Shown: positions 24,997-34,554, numbered from the stretch's first letter. The stretch: 38,691 bases of DNA from Bacteroidota bacterium (GCA_024642705.1 JAHEAQ010000049.1:1-38691); one strand, 5' to 3'. The notes: generated from the sequence alone by a model not told the origin. A program made the numbers and translations.

Positions 24997-27417
24997 TTAA
25001 TTGTTTGATATTATTCTTGAAGTTTCATCCGAAGTTGCCGTCATTCTTCTTCTTTCTCCTTTTACTTTATTGTTTCCGAATTTGTATTTGAAATTTGCCT
25101 TTACTCTTCTTGTATCTCTTCTTTGTGCAAGGTCAACTTTGATGTCATCTTGTCTAATCAAAACGGTATTGTTTCGGGTATAAAAAATGTCATCTATACC
25201 TATTTTAATGGTGCCTTTTCCTTTTAAAACATCTTTTGACAGACCTAGATCTATTCCCCATTCAGGAGACACTTCAAATAATCCATACAAAAGACCTGAT
25301 CGATAATTTCCATTTAATTCCATAACAATACCTGCTGGTAATTTAACTTCATTTCCAATGTAAATATTGTAGCCAATACTTTGATTATCTAAGGTTCCCG
25401 AAGGGATTACTGATTGGAATCCATTATAGAAACTGGTAATATTAATTCTACTTGTTGCAATTTCTTTCCAAGGAATTGAAGTTGAAGCAGTAAGACTTGC
25501 AGATTCAAATTTGTCAAGATTTACATTCGTTTGATATGTTTGGTTGTCTTTTGAATATTGTTCAAGTATTTGGGTGATTGCATCTTTTGTTTGGCTATAA
25601 TTTCCAGATAAGAAAAATAAATTTTTGTACCCATAATTGATTCCAAAAGCGTCGGAATATTGTGGGTTCAAAAAAGGATTCCCTTTAGAAAATGTATAAT
25701 CATCTAAGTATTCAATGAAAGGGTTCAAATCTTGATAATTAGGTCTGTCTAATCTTCTGGAATAATTGTAGCTTAGATTGTGTTTTTCACCTATGGTATG
25801 AGACAAACTCAAACTTGGGAAGAAGTCAGTATATTCTCTAGGAACTGATTCGTCAAGTGTAATAGAATTTCCTTCACTTTGTGTGTGTTCTACCCTTAAT
25901 CCAGCTTGAATATTAAGTTTTCCAAATGATTTTGAAACGTTACCATATGCAGCCATTACATTTTCATCGTAAACAAAATTGTTGGTTCGGTTTGTTTGGT
26001 TTTCCCAATTACCATTGTTTAAGTATGCAAATTTTGTATCATTATCTGTTGTAACCATACTTATTTTTGCCCCCAATTCTACATTATAACCTTGTTCAAA
26101 TGTTTTTGTAAAATCTAGTTTGCTTGCAAAAATATTAATGTCAGTATTTTGGATGTTCCTCAATTGGAATGGATCAAATACATTATTGTTGTTTGTGTCA
26201 AAATAATTGTTTTGGTAGGTATTCAAACCATCACTTCGATAATTTGAAAAATCAGTATCAAAAGAAATGCTAGTACCTTTATTGTCAAAATTATGAACTA
26301 CGTTAAAGTTATAGGAAGTTTGATTCCAATCTCCCCCTTGCTCCCCAAGAACATTAAGTATATTGAAATCTGGTGCATTTGCACCGTAGATATTTGTTGT
26401 ATTATCTGAACCCCATAACTTTGTTCCATTATCGATTTTAAACAAACCTCCTAAAGTCGTTTTGTCTGTAAGCATGTAGTCAATTCCAATTTTGCCATTC
26501 ACACTTTTTCCATTATAATCCATGTCGGTACGTTGGTCAAAAGTTGTATTTCCACCCTCAAAAGGAATAACTCTCATCAATTCCAATTTTTGAAATCCAT
26601 CCCAATTGGAATAGCTGGTAGATCCATAGACATTAATTTTGCTGGATCTGTAATTTAGATCTAAACCTCCATTATAGCTTGTTTTAACTCCTTGTCTGAT
26701 TCCTCCATTGACTGATCCATTTAATCCAAGACTGCTATTTTTTCTGAGTTTGATGTTGATAATACCAGAATTACCTGCAGCATCATATTTTGAAGATGGG
26801 TTTGTAATAATTTCAATGCTATTTATATTTTCTGAAGGCATGTTTTCTAATAATCTTGTCAATTCATCTCCAGTCATATATTGGTTCTTACCATTGATCA
26901 TAACCAAAACGCCTTCTTTGCCTCTAAGACTAATTTTATTGTCTTTATCTACTGTCACACCTGGCGATTTTTGCAATACTTCAAGGGCAGAATTCCCAGA
27001 ATTGACTGAGCTATTTTCAACATTTACTACAATTTTATCAGCTTTCATTTCGATAAATGCTTTTTTCTCTGAGATTGTTACTTCAGAAAGAGAAACTCCT
27101 TCAGTTAAGATTAAGGATGGGACTGTAATTTCTTCATTTTTTGAATTTAATAAAGAAGAATACACATCGTCATATCCAATAAGAGACGCTCTAACCAGGT
27201 AAGCTCCTTCATTAACTTTTTCAAAAATATATTCGCCGTCATAATTGGTTACAACACCTTTAATCAGTGTTGAATCTGAAGGGTTAAGCAAAAGAATGTT
27301 GGTGAATTCTTGGGCAATTCCAGCGGCATCCGTCACTTGCCCTTTAATAATTCCATTTTGAGCCTTTAATGTTAAAGTTGTTATCGTTATTAAAACAAGT
27401 AGAAATAGATTTTTCAT
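24997..27417 (-). CDS. TonB-dependent-receptor-like outer-membrane beta-barrel protein
   Basis: The 806 residues comprise a signal peptide (1-19), a carboxypeptidase-regulatory-like beta domain (about 22-105, GIIKGQVTDAAG...GEYIFEKVNEGAYLVRASLIGY), a plug domain (about 125-225, with ALEVLQKSPGVTVDKDN and IEIITNPSSKYDAAG) and a large outer-membrane barrel of the family type ending FKYKFGN. These proteins transport or receive ligands across the outer membrane, but this subgroup (outer membrane beta-barrel family) often lacks a TonB box. No SusD-like partner is adjacent, so it should not be called SusC. The substrate is unknown. The gene is monocistronic with its own terminator. Confidence 0.88.
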   Translation of the reverse strand: MKNLFLLVLITITTLTLKAQNGIIKGQVTDAAGIAQEFTNILLLNPSDSTLIKGVVTNYDGEYIFEKVNEGAYLVRASLIGYDDVYSSLLNSKNEEITVPSLILTEGVSLSEVTISEKKAFIEMKADKIVVNVENSSVNSGNSALEVLQKSPGVTVDKDNKISLRGKEGVLVMINGKNQYMTGDELTRLLENMPSENINSIEIITNPSSKYDAAGNSGIINIKLRKNSSLGLNGSVNGGIRQGVKTSYNGGLDLNYRSSKINVYGSTSYSNWDGFQKLELMRVIPFEGGNTTFDQRTDMDYNGKSVNGKIGIDYMLTDKTTLGGLFKIDNGTKLWGSDNTTNIYGANAPDFNILNVLGEQGGDWNQTSYNFNVVHNFDNKGTSISFDTDFSNYRSDGLNTYQNNYFDTNNNNVFDPFQLRNIQNTDINIFASKLDFTKTFEQGYNVELGAKISMVTTDNDTKFAYLNNGNWENQTNRTNNFVYDENVMAAYGNVSKSFGKLNIQAGLRVEHTQSEGNSITLDESVPREYTDFFPSLSLSHTIGEKHNLSYNYSRRLDRPNYQDLNPFIEYLDDYTFSKGNPFLNPQYSDAFGINYGYKNLFFLSGNYSQTKDAITQILEQYSKDNQTYQTNVNLDKFESASLTASTSIPWKEIATSRINITSFYNGFQSVIPSGTLDNQSIGYNIYIGNEVKLPAGIVMELNGNYRSGLLYGLFEVSPEWGIDLGLSKDVLKGKGTIKIGIDDIFYTRNNTVLIRQDDIKVDLAQRRDTRRVKANFKYKFGNNKVKGERRRMTATSDETSRIISNN

Positions 27418-27988
27418 TATTTTTTTTGGTTAAATTTCTTTGAGTAAATTGCTAACTGGCCATAATTAGCGTGGTATTATAGGAAAGACGAGAAGACTTT
27501 AGAATGGTTGCAATAGGAATATTTAAATGCGACCAAAGTAGTTTATCGATCGATGAAAAGTAAAATAATTCTTATTAGATGAACTCAGTTTGTGGATTAT
27601 GAATACTTTGTAAAATTTTAATTTAATATCATTTACTTCATTAGAAGATTGTCAACTATGAATGATTTGTAAAATTGTTTTGCATAAGCTTGGCTCATAA
27701 GTCATGGTATTTGTAATTTTTTTTAAACAAAAACCATTTTAATATAATGGAGGATTAGAAACAAGTGTAAAATTTTATTTCCCGTTTCATTTTCTATTAT
27801 TTAGGTTGACGATTATTTTAAGTCAAGAAAACCATGGTTATCATTTTTTGACTGTATATATATACTTCATTCTCAAATATTAAATCCAAATAATTTCTTT
27901 TTTGATTATTTTTGCATATTTTTTGCGAATTCGGTAAAAAAATGGAATTCAAATTTTAAAAATACCATCCAATAAATAATTACAAAAA
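27418..27988. other. Divergent intergenic region of 571 bases
   Basis: AT-rich DNA between the receptor gene and the GNAT-nitrilase gene, which diverge from it. It holds an imperfect direct repeat (27598-27676) and an isolated exact -7 box TATTTTTG at 27907-27914, the latter without a -33 TTG at standard distance. No gene is supported. Confidence 0.4.
27598..27676 (+). repeat. Two-copy direct repeat, 20 bases, period 59
   Basis: 27598-27617 and 27657-27676 match at 18 of 20 bases, both reading TATGAAT-NN-TTTGTAAAATT. Copies lie in the divergent region between the outer-membrane receptor and the GNAT-nitrilase gene and may be a regulator site. Confidence 0.5.
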
Positions 27989-29515
27989 ATGATACAAAAT
28001 ATTGAGAACATTGAATTAACATATTTGACAATTCATGACTATGAGGAATTGAAAGTGGCAATGATCGATGCATACACGAATATGCCTGGTTCATTTTGGA
28101 AAGAAGAACAAATCACATCATTAGTAGACAAATTTCCAGAAGGGCAAGTAGTAATCAAAGTGAATGATCAACTAGCTGGATGCGCATTATCCATAATTGT
28201 AGATTACGATCAATTCGATGAGCATCATACTTATAAAGAATTAACTGGCAATTATACTTTTGATACCCATAGTTACGAAGGAGATGTTCTTTATGGAATC
28301 GATGTATTCGTAAAGCCTGCTTACCGAGGACTAAGACTTGGAAGACGATTGTACGATTATAGAAAAGAACTTGCTGAGAAATTGAATCTTCGAGGAATTG
28401 CTTTTGGAGGCAGAATTCCCAATTATCATAAATATTCAGGTGAGATATCTCCAAAAGAATACTTAGAAAAAGTAAGAAGAAAAGAAATTCACGACCCAGT
28501 TTTGAATTTTCAAATTTCTAATGATTTCCATCCATCAAAAGTATTGAAAGGCTACCTGGAGGGAGATGCTGCTTCGAATGAGTATGCAGTTTTATTAGAA
28601 TGGGATAATATTTATTACGAAAAGAAAACAGTTAAAGCATTTACAAAAAAGAAAGTTGTACGCTTAGGGTTGATTCAATGGCAAATGCGTTTGTACAAAA
28701 ACTTGACAGAATTAATGCAGCAAGCAGAATATTTTGTTGATGCCGTTTCAGCATATAGATCTGATTTTGCTCTTTTTCCTGAATTTTTTAATGCTCCATT
28801 AATGGCAGATCACAACGATCTTTCAGAACCTCAGGCTATAAGAGGATTGGCAGCTTATACTCCTCAAATAGTTCAGAAATTTTCAGAATTGGCAATTTCA
28901 TACAATATTAATATCATTACAGGCAGCATGCCAGAAATCAGAGATGACCTATTGTACAATGTTGGATTTTTATGTAAAAGAGATGGTACCACCGAAAAGT
29001 ATGAAAAATTACATGTTACTCCTGATGAAGCTAAAGTATGGGGGATGCAGGGTGGTAATATTTTAAAAACATATGATACAGATTGCGGAAAAATTGGAAT
29101 ACTGATTTGTTATGATTCCGAATTTCCAGAATTGAGTAGAATTTTAGCAGATGAAGGGATGGATATTTTGTTTATTCCTTTTTTAACAGATACACAAAAC
29201 GGCTATTCAAGGGTTAGACACTGTGCACAGGCTAGGGCAATTGAAAATGAATGTTATGTTGCCATAGCAGGAAGCGTCGGTAACCTGCCTAAAGTTCATA
29301 ATATGGACATTCAATTCGCTCAATCAATGGTGTTTACTCCTTGCGATTTTGCTTTTCCAGCGAATGGAATAAAAGCTGAAGCAACGACGAATACAGAAAT
29401 GATATTGATAGCAGATGTAGATATAGATATGTTGAGAGAATTGAATCAATTTGGAAGTGTTAGAAACCTTAGAGATAGAAGAAAAGATATTTTCGAAGTG
29501 AAAAAGTTAAATTAA
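27989..29515 (+). CDS. GNAT acetyltransferase fused to carbon-nitrogen hydrolase (nitrilase superfamily)
   Basis: The 508-residue bifunctional protein has an N-terminal GNAT domain (about 1-210) with the acetyl-CoA loop RGLRLGRR (113-120) and a C-terminal nitrilase-superfamily amidohydrolase domain (about 223-505). The catalytic triad is E265 (LFPEFF), K340 (EKLH) and C374 (ILICYDSEFPE). This fusion is a recurring arrangement in bacteria, but the substrate is not established; acetylation and deamidation of the same small amine or peptide-derived metabolite is a plausible pairing. A strong terminator follows 16 bases after the stop. The gene is transcribed alone and starts at ATG 27989. Confidence 0.92.
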   Translation: MIQNIENIELTYLTIHDYEELKVAMIDAYTNMPGSFWKEEQITSLVDKFPEGQVVIKVNDQLAGCALSIIVDYDQFDEHHTYKELTGNYTFDTHSYEGDVLYGIDVFVKPAYRGLRLGRRLYDYRKELAEKLNLRGIAFGGRIPNYHKYSGEISPKEYLEKVRRKEIHDPVLNFQISNDFHPSKVLKGYLEGDAASNEYAVLLEWDNIYYEKKTVKAFTKKKVVRLGLIQWQMRLYKNLTELMQQAEYFVDAVSAYRSDFALFPEFFNAPLMADHNDLSEPQAIRGLAAYTPQIVQKFSELAISYNINIITGSMPEIRDDLLYNVGFLCKRDGTTEKYEKLHVTPDEAKVWGMQGGNILKTYDTDCGKIGILICYDSEFPELSRILADEGMDILFIPFLTDTQNGYSRVRHCAQARAIENECYVAIAGSVGNLPKVHNMDIQFAQSMVFTPCDFAFPANGIKAEATTNTEMILIADVDIDMLRELNQFGSVRNLRDRRKDIFEVKKLN

Positions 29516-29531
29516 AAAGTAAAAATAAGCG

Positions 29532-29567
29532 AAAAGGAGGCTATCAACATTTTGATAGCCTCCTTTT
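29532..29567 (+). terminator. Strong intrinsic terminator after the GNAT-nitrilase gene
   Basis: AAAAGGAGGCTATCAA (29532-29547) pairs perfectly with TTGATAGCCTCCTTTT (29552-29567) over a four-base loop, followed by more Ts. Confidence 0.92.
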
Positions 29568-29669
29568 TTTTGTTTGGTTAAATGCCTTTTTTAATAGAAT
29601 TGCCATTGACCATTAAATAGAATAGATAAAATTCATACTTTTATAAAAACTAAAATTGAAAAAAAGAAA

Positions 29670-31601
29670 ATGAATTTTAAATTATTGTTTTTTATTCCAG
29701 TTCTTTTATTATTCTCAAAACTTGGTTATGCCGAAATAAAATTGCCAAGGCTTATCAGTGATGGAGCCATTTTGCAACGTGATATAGCATTAAAAATATG
29801 GGGCTGGGCTGACCCAAATGAAGGAGTTGAATTGACATTTGAAGGGAAAAATTTTAAGACGACCGCTGACAAAAATGGAGATTGGAATATAATGTTGCCG
29901 GCACAAAAAGCAGGTGGACCATATATGATGGTTTTTAAAGGAGAGAATGAGATAACTATTCGAAATATACTTTTTGGTGAAGTTTGGCTTTGCTCAGGGC
30001 AATCGAATATGGAATTAACAATGGAAAGGTTAAAAGATACTTATCCTGACATCATCAAAAGTTCTAAAAATAAGCAAATAAGGCAATTCCTTGTGCCAGA
30101 TAAATATGATTTTAACAACGAGCATAAAGATCTTGATGGAGGAAATTGGAAAGAAGCAAACCCTGAAAATTTGTTGGAGTTTTCTGGAGTAGCTTATTTC
30201 TTTGCATCTGAATTATTCGAGAAATACCATGTACCAATTGGTTTGATTAATGCGGCTTTAGGTGGATCACCAGTTGAAGCTTGGATGAGCGAGGATGCGC
30301 TCTCAAAATTTCCTGAAGCATTTGATGAGATGATTAAATTTAAAAGCCAAACTCTTATCGATAGTTTAATAGAAAGTGATGGTGCTAGACAAGAAAAATG
30401 GTACAATAATTTGAATAAAAGTGATCAAGGATTGATTTCAGGTGCTGAATGGTTTTCGAAAGATGTAAATGACGATGATTGGCAAGAAATGGAAATACCA
30501 AATTTTTGGAAGGAGGGAGGGATTGAAGATATTGATGGGGTAGTATGGTTTCGAAAAACAATTGTTATACCCAAAAGAATGGAAGGCAAAAAAGCCAAAT
30601 TATGGCTAGGTAGAATTGTCGATCAAGATTTCGTGTACGTTAACGGAACTTATGTTGGGACTACAGGTTATCAATATCCTCCTAGAAAATATGTTGTTCC
30701 CGACAATGTATTAAAAGCTGGCGAAAATACCATCACTGTAAGAGTCATTAACAATCAAGGGGAAGGCGGATTCATTCTTGATAAACCATATTTTATATCT
30801 TCTGGATTGGATAGCATTGATTTGAAAGGAAATTGGAAGTATAAAATAGGTGCATCAGTTTCACCTTTGCAAGGACCTACATTTATAAGATGGAAGCCAG
30901 GAGGTTTATACAATCATATGATAGCACCTTTAACTCAATACAAAATAAAAGGTGTGATTTGGTTTCAAGGTGAATCTAATACAGCAAATCCTGCATCTTA
31001 TTTTGCCACATTTCCAGCTTTAATTGATAATTGGAGAGATAAATGGCAAATAGGCATTTTTCCTTTTCTCTTCGTTCAGCTAGCTAATTTTATGGAAGAA
31101 ACACCTGAACCAACAGAAAGTAAATGGGCTGAACTTCGACAAGCACAATTGCAAACTTTAGCATTAAAGAATACTGGAATGGCAGTAACCATTGACATTG
31201 GAGAATGGAACGATATACATCCTTTGAATAAACAGGAAGTTGGGGATAGATTGGCTCAATTGGCTTTCAGGCTGGCTTATAACGAAAAAAATACTGATAC
31301 TTCTCCAATACCGAAAAAATCAGATTTCCAAAAAAAAGTAGTTGTCCTAACTTTTGAATTTGCCAATAATGGTTTGAAGTCAAAAAATAATAAAGCAATC
31401 GAATATTTTGAAATTTCAAATGATGGTACAACATTTTTCAAAGCAAATGCTACAATGAAAGGAAATAAAGTAGTTGTTTGGAATGATAAAATAAGTAATC
31501 CTAGTATAGTGAGATATGCATGGGCTGATAATCCTGCACGTGCAAACTTGATTTCAATAAATGGTTTGCCAGTAAGTCCTTTTGAAGTAAAGAAAGAGTA
31601 A
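29670..31601 (+). CDS. Sialate O-acetylesterase-like SGNH hydrolase
   Basis: The 643-residue exported enzyme has a signal peptide (1-21) and an SGNH/GDSL-type sialate O-acetylesterase domain: nucleophile S112 in LCSGQSNME, the GGSPVEAW block, the oxyanion-related WFQGESNTANP (about 430-440) and the late Asp-x-x-His area DIGEWNDIHP (about 509-518). Between the first and second blocks a beta-sandwich resembling the sugar-binding domain of GH2 enzymes is inserted (about 270-385, VVWFRKTIVIPKRM, TITVRVINNQGEGGF). Such enzymes remove acetyl groups from sialic acids or other acetylated glycans. A sulfatase gene follows after 96 bases and both may attack the same host- or algal-derived glycan. Confidence 0.9.
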   Translation: MNFKLLFFIPVLLLFSKLGYAEIKLPRLISDGAILQRDIALKIWGWADPNEGVELTFEGKNFKTTADKNGDWNIMLPAQKAGGPYMMVFKGENEITIRNILFGEVWLCSGQSNMELTMERLKDTYPDIIKSSKNKQIRQFLVPDKYDFNNEHKDLDGGNWKEANPENLLEFSGVAYFFASELFEKYHVPIGLINAALGGSPVEAWMSEDALSKFPEAFDEMIKFKSQTLIDSLIESDGARQEKWYNNLNKSDQGLISGAEWFSKDVNDDDWQEMEIPNFWKEGGIEDIDGVVWFRKTIVIPKRMEGKKAKLWLGRIVDQDFVYVNGTYVGTTGYQYPPRKYVVPDNVLKAGENTITVRVINNQGEGGFILDKPYFISSGLDSIDLKGNWKYKIGASVSPLQGPTFIRWKPGGLYNHMIAPLTQYKIKGVIWFQGESNTANPASYFATFPALIDNWRDKWQIGIFPFLFVQLANFMEETPEPTESKWAELRQAQLQTLALKNTGMAVTIDIGEWNDIHPLNKQEVGDRLAQLAFRLAYNEKNTDTSPIPKKSDFQKKVVVLTFEFANNGLKSKNNKAIEYFEISNDGTTFFKANATMKGNKVVVWNDKISNPSIVRYAWADNPARANLISINGLPVSPFEVKKE

Positions 31602-31697
31602 ATTTAAATTTACTTTTTAACAAGGAATATTCTCAAACTTTGATAATGCAATTGGTAACTAAATTGGAAAACTGTCATTTTCAAAAAGATTAGATAT

Positions 31698-33500
31698 ATG
31701 AAGCTTCATTTATTAATTTCATATTTCATTTATTTGCTGTTAATAGCATGTCAAAATAATGAAAAAAAGGAAACCAATTCAAAATCGTTTCCAAATGTGA
31801 TCATAATTCTCGCAGATGATCAAGGATACGGTGATTTAGGTTCACACGGTCATCCTATCTTGCAAACTCCAAATCTTGATGCTTTTGCAAAAAAATCTGT
31901 TGAATTAACAAATTTTCATGTTAGCACTTCTTGTTCGCCAACTAGAGCCTCGATAATGACTGGAAGAAATGCAAATAGGAATGGGAGTTGGCACACCATA
32001 GCTGGTTGCTCGATTTTGAACAAAGAAGAAGTAACCATGGCTGAAGTTTTTAAAAAGAATAATTATCAAACTGCAATGTTTGGAAAATGGCATTTAGGGG
32101 ATAATTATCCCTACAGACCTCAAGATAGAGGTTTCGATGAAGCATTTTATTGCGGTGGAGGAGGGGTAGGACAAACGCCAGATTATTGGAACAACGATTA
32201 TTTTGATGATACTTATTTTAGGAATGGTACTCCTGAAAAAACTCAAGGATATTGCACTGATGTTTGGTTTGATGAAACGATAGAATACATTGATCAACAT
32301 AAAGAGAAACCCTTTTTTGTATACTTGGCACCAAATGCAGCTCATGCACCATTTAATGTGCCACCGGAATATTTGGCTCTATATGAAAAAGAAGATTTAC
32401 CTGCGTATCTAAAAAGATTTAATGGAATGCTTACCAATTTGGATTTTAATTTCGGCAAACTTTTAGATTATCTTGACAAAGTAGAATTATCGGACAATAC
32501 AGTTGTTATTTACACCACAGATAATGGCACTACCGGAGGAGTTTATACAGAAAAAGAGACAGGTAAAACTGTTGGATATAATGCGGATCTAAGAGGAATG
32601 AAAATTAGCAATTATGATGGAGGGCATCGCGTTCCGTTTTTTATAAGATATCCTGATGGTAAGATAGAAGGTGGGCGAAAATCTGAAGAATTGGTTGCCC
32701 ATGTTGATTTGCTACCTACATTGGCAGCGCTTTGTGATTTGGATTATAAAATAGAAAAACCTCTGGATGGCAGGGATTGCCTGCCGCTTATAATGGGTGA
32801 AAAAGAGATAGGAGAAAGATTTTTAGTGACCGATACTCAGCGGAACCAGTGGCCGGAGAAAGGTCGAAAACCTTGCGTTATGTCAAAAGATTGGAGATTG
32901 GTAAATGAGACTGAATTATACAATACTAAAATAGATCCAAGCCAAAAAGATGATATTGCATCTCAATATCCCGAAAAAGTAAAGGAAATGCAGGATTTTT
33001 ACAATGGCTGGTGGGAAAGTATTCTTGCAGATCAGCATCACTCTCCATTATTGGTAGGTGATGAGCATGAAAATCCTACTTTGCTTACCATTCATGATTT
33101 ACACTCTAGCAAAAATATTCCTTGGAATCAATCCCAAATTAGGAAAGGCGATGCAATCCCGGATGATGGATATTATGACATTGATATAGCAGCTTCTGGA
33201 AGCTATGAATTTAGTTTAAGTCGCTACCCGCCCTCGAGTAATTTAGCATTAAATGAGGTTGTAATAGGTTCAGAGAGTTTCCCTTTCTTTGACGGTTATC
33301 CAGAAGGTAAATCTTTAAATTTTGTAAGTGCTTTAGTCGAGGTGGATTCTCTAAAATTTGAAAGTTATGTAGATCTGAATCAAAATTCTGTCAAAGTTAA
33401 TGCTGTATTAAATAAGGGAAAAGCGCAACTTAAAGTTTGGTTTTTGCTTGAAAGTGGTGGAAAAATTCCTGCTTACTATACAAATATTAGGAAATTCTAG
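31698..33500 (+). CDS. Sulfatase (formylglycine-dependent), lipoprotein
   Basis: The 600-residue arylsulfatase-like enzyme has a lipoprotein signal with lipobox LLIAC18 and the sulfatase signature CSPTRASIMTGR starting at C79, which is converted to formylglycine by an anaerobic-type or FGE maturase. Metal ligands D40 and D41 (ADDQGYGD) and the later TTDNGT and GGHRVPFFI blocks are in place. A C-terminal beta-sandwich-like domain (about 455-600) follows the catalytic core, as in many type-I polysaccharide sulfatases. It would sit in the periplasm or on the outer surface and remove sulfate esters from glycans such as algal polysaccharides. No maturase gene is in the window. Confidence 0.9.
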   Translation: MKLHLLISYFIYLLLIACQNNEKKETNSKSFPNVIIILADDQGYGDLGSHGHPILQTPNLDAFAKKSVELTNFHVSTSCSPTRASIMTGRNANRNGSWHTIAGCSILNKEEVTMAEVFKKNNYQTAMFGKWHLGDNYPYRPQDRGFDEAFYCGGGGVGQTPDYWNNDYFDDTYFRNGTPEKTQGYCTDVWFDETIEYIDQHKEKPFFVYLAPNAAHAPFNVPPEYLALYEKEDLPAYLKRFNGMLTNLDFNFGKLLDYLDKVELSDNTVVIYTTDNGTTGGVYTEKETGKTVGYNADLRGMKISNYDGGHRVPFFIRYPDGKIEGGRKSEELVAHVDLLPTLAALCDLDYKIEKPLDGRDCLPLIMGEKEIGERFLVTDTQRNQWPEKGRKPCVMSKDWRLVNETELYNTKIDPSQKDDIASQYPEKVKEMQDFYNGWWESILADQHHSPLLVGDEHENPTLLTIHDLHSSKNIPWNQSQIRKGDAIPDDGYYDIDIAASGSYEFSLSRYPPSSNLALNEVVIGSESFPFFDGYPEGKSLNFVSALVEVDSLKFESYVDLNQNSVKVNAVLNKGKAQLKVWFLLESGGKIPAYYTNIRKF

Positions 33501-33582
33501 AAAAAATTAAAAGCTCAATTATTTTAAGGTCTACAAAACAAGATTTTATTTGATTAATTATTATATTGAATTGGAACATCTT
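33501..33582. other. Spacer before the carotenoid cluster
   Basis: AT-rich non-coding DNA with a -7-like CATCTTTG at 33577-33584 (five of six fixed positions) that abuts the operator-like element. A TTTG at 33549-33552 is 24 bases away, longer than the usual spacer. Confidence 0.3.
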
Positions 33583-33623
33583 TGTTTAAAGCATGTTTAA
33601 CTAAATTAGATACTAATTAAACA
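33583..33623 (+). promoter_or_regulatory. Operator-like element O1 before the MerR regulator
   Basis: TGTTTAA at 33583-33589 and 33594-33600 are direct repeats 11 bases apart (one helical turn), and TTAAACA at 33617-33623 forms an inverted repeat with the second copy across 16 bases. The same 30-base arrangement recurs before crtI. CarH proteins bind arrays of 11-base repeats, so this is a likely binding site for the encoded regulator. The inverted arms could alternatively fold as an RNA hairpin just before the start codon. Confidence 0.6.
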
Positions 33624-33628
33624 AGTTT

Positions 33629-34513
33629 ATGGCCAATTATTCTATCAAAGAATTAAGTAAAGTTAGTGGTGTCCAACCTCATACCATAAGAATTTGGGAG
33701 CAAAGATATGGTTTGTTCCAACCATCAAGAGACAAAAATAATGTAAGGAGTTATAATGACAATCAATTTAGAAAGTTATTAAATGTTTGTGAGTTGATGA
33801 AAACTGGAATGAAAATTTCAGAAATTAGCAATTTGTCAACGGAACAAATAAACTTAAAGATCGATCATATTTTAGATAACACTTCGAAAAATGAACCTCG
33901 ATTCGATTTAATAATAGATCAATTAATACTATCATTATCTACATTCGATGAAGTTCTTTTCGACAAAATATTTTCGAATTCTTTACTTAGATTTGGAATC
34001 GAAGAAACTTACCTAAAAGTAATCCTTCCTTTGTTAGTGAAAGTAGGGATGCTCTGGTGTAAGCAGGAAATTATGCCGGCACAAGAGCACTTTTTGAGTA
34101 ATTTAATCAAGCAAAAACTCTTCGCTCTGATTGATGCATTACCTTTGAAATCAAATTCAAAACAAACTTGGGTTTTGTATCTCGATCAAGAGGAGGAACA
34201 TGAGATTGGACTCTTGTTCGGAAATTATATGCTTAGGAATAATGGAGCAAAAGTTGTATATTTAGGTAGCAAGGTGCCTTTTGATAATATTATACAAGTC
34301 GGCCACCAAGTGAAAGCTACCCATTTTTATTCTTTCTTCGTAAAAAATCGTCCAAATAATGAAATTTTGGAACACTTGACCATTCTAAGTTTGAATTTTC
34401 CAAATTCTAAAGTTGTAGTATCTGGAAACCAACCATTATTAAGTGAAATTATTTGGAATGATTCAATATGCTATGTGAATAAAACGGAAGAATTAATAAA
34501 CTTTTTAGTTTAG
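33629..34513 (+). CDS. MerR-family regulator with cobalamin-binding domain, CarH/LitR type
   Basis: The 294-residue regulator has an N-terminal MerR DNA-binding domain (1-72, ELSKVSGVQPHTIRIWEQRYGLF) and a C-terminal B12-dependent light-sensing part. The helical cap domain has W143 and E153-H154, i.e. the Wx9EH motif of CarH, and the Rossmann-type B12-binding domain has E189-x-H191-x-x-G194, the histidine that ligates cobalt. CarH/LitR proteins repress carotenoid genes in the dark and release DNA when adenosylcobalamin is photolysed. Its place directly upstream of crtI, crtB and crtZ and the shared element before its own gene and crtI strongly suggest the same role here, including autoregulation. 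Confidence 0.85.
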   Translation: MANYSIKELSKVSGVQPHTIRIWEQRYGLFQPSRDKNNVRSYNDNQFRKLLNVCELMKTGMKISEISNLSTEQINLKIDHILDNTSKNEPRFDLIIDQLILSLSTFDEVLFDKIFSNSLLRFGIEETYLKVILPLLVKVGMLWCKQEIMPAQEHFLSNLIKQKLFALIDALPLKSNSKQTWVLYLDQEEEHEIGLLFGNYMLRNNGAKVVYLGSKVPFDNIIQVGHQVKATHFYSFFVKNRPNNEILEHLTILSLNFPNSKVVVSGNQPLLSEIIWNDSICYVNKTEELINFLV

Positions 34514-34547
34514 TTAATGTTTAATCAAATTGAATAAACGTTAAACA
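34507..34547 (+). promoter_or_regulatory. Operator-like element O2 before crtI
   Basis: TGTTTAA at 34518-34524 and TTAAACA at 34541-34547 are separated by 16 bases, exactly as in the element before the MerR gene; the central AAATT and ATA are also shared. Eleven bases upstream (34507-34513) the sequence AGTTTAG is a weaker third copy. The element fills most of the 41-base gap between the regulator stop and the crtI ATG. Confidence 0.6.
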
Positions 34548-34554
34548 ATAATTT

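Noticed and set aside
26708-27202. 164-codon open frame antisense to the TonB-type receptor
   Set aside because: It mirrors the receptor codons, has no family resemblance and the receptor frame is clearly the real one.
24997-27417. Calling the receptor SusC
   Set aside because: No SusD-like gene follows, and the protein is of the shorter outer-membrane beta-barrel family type.
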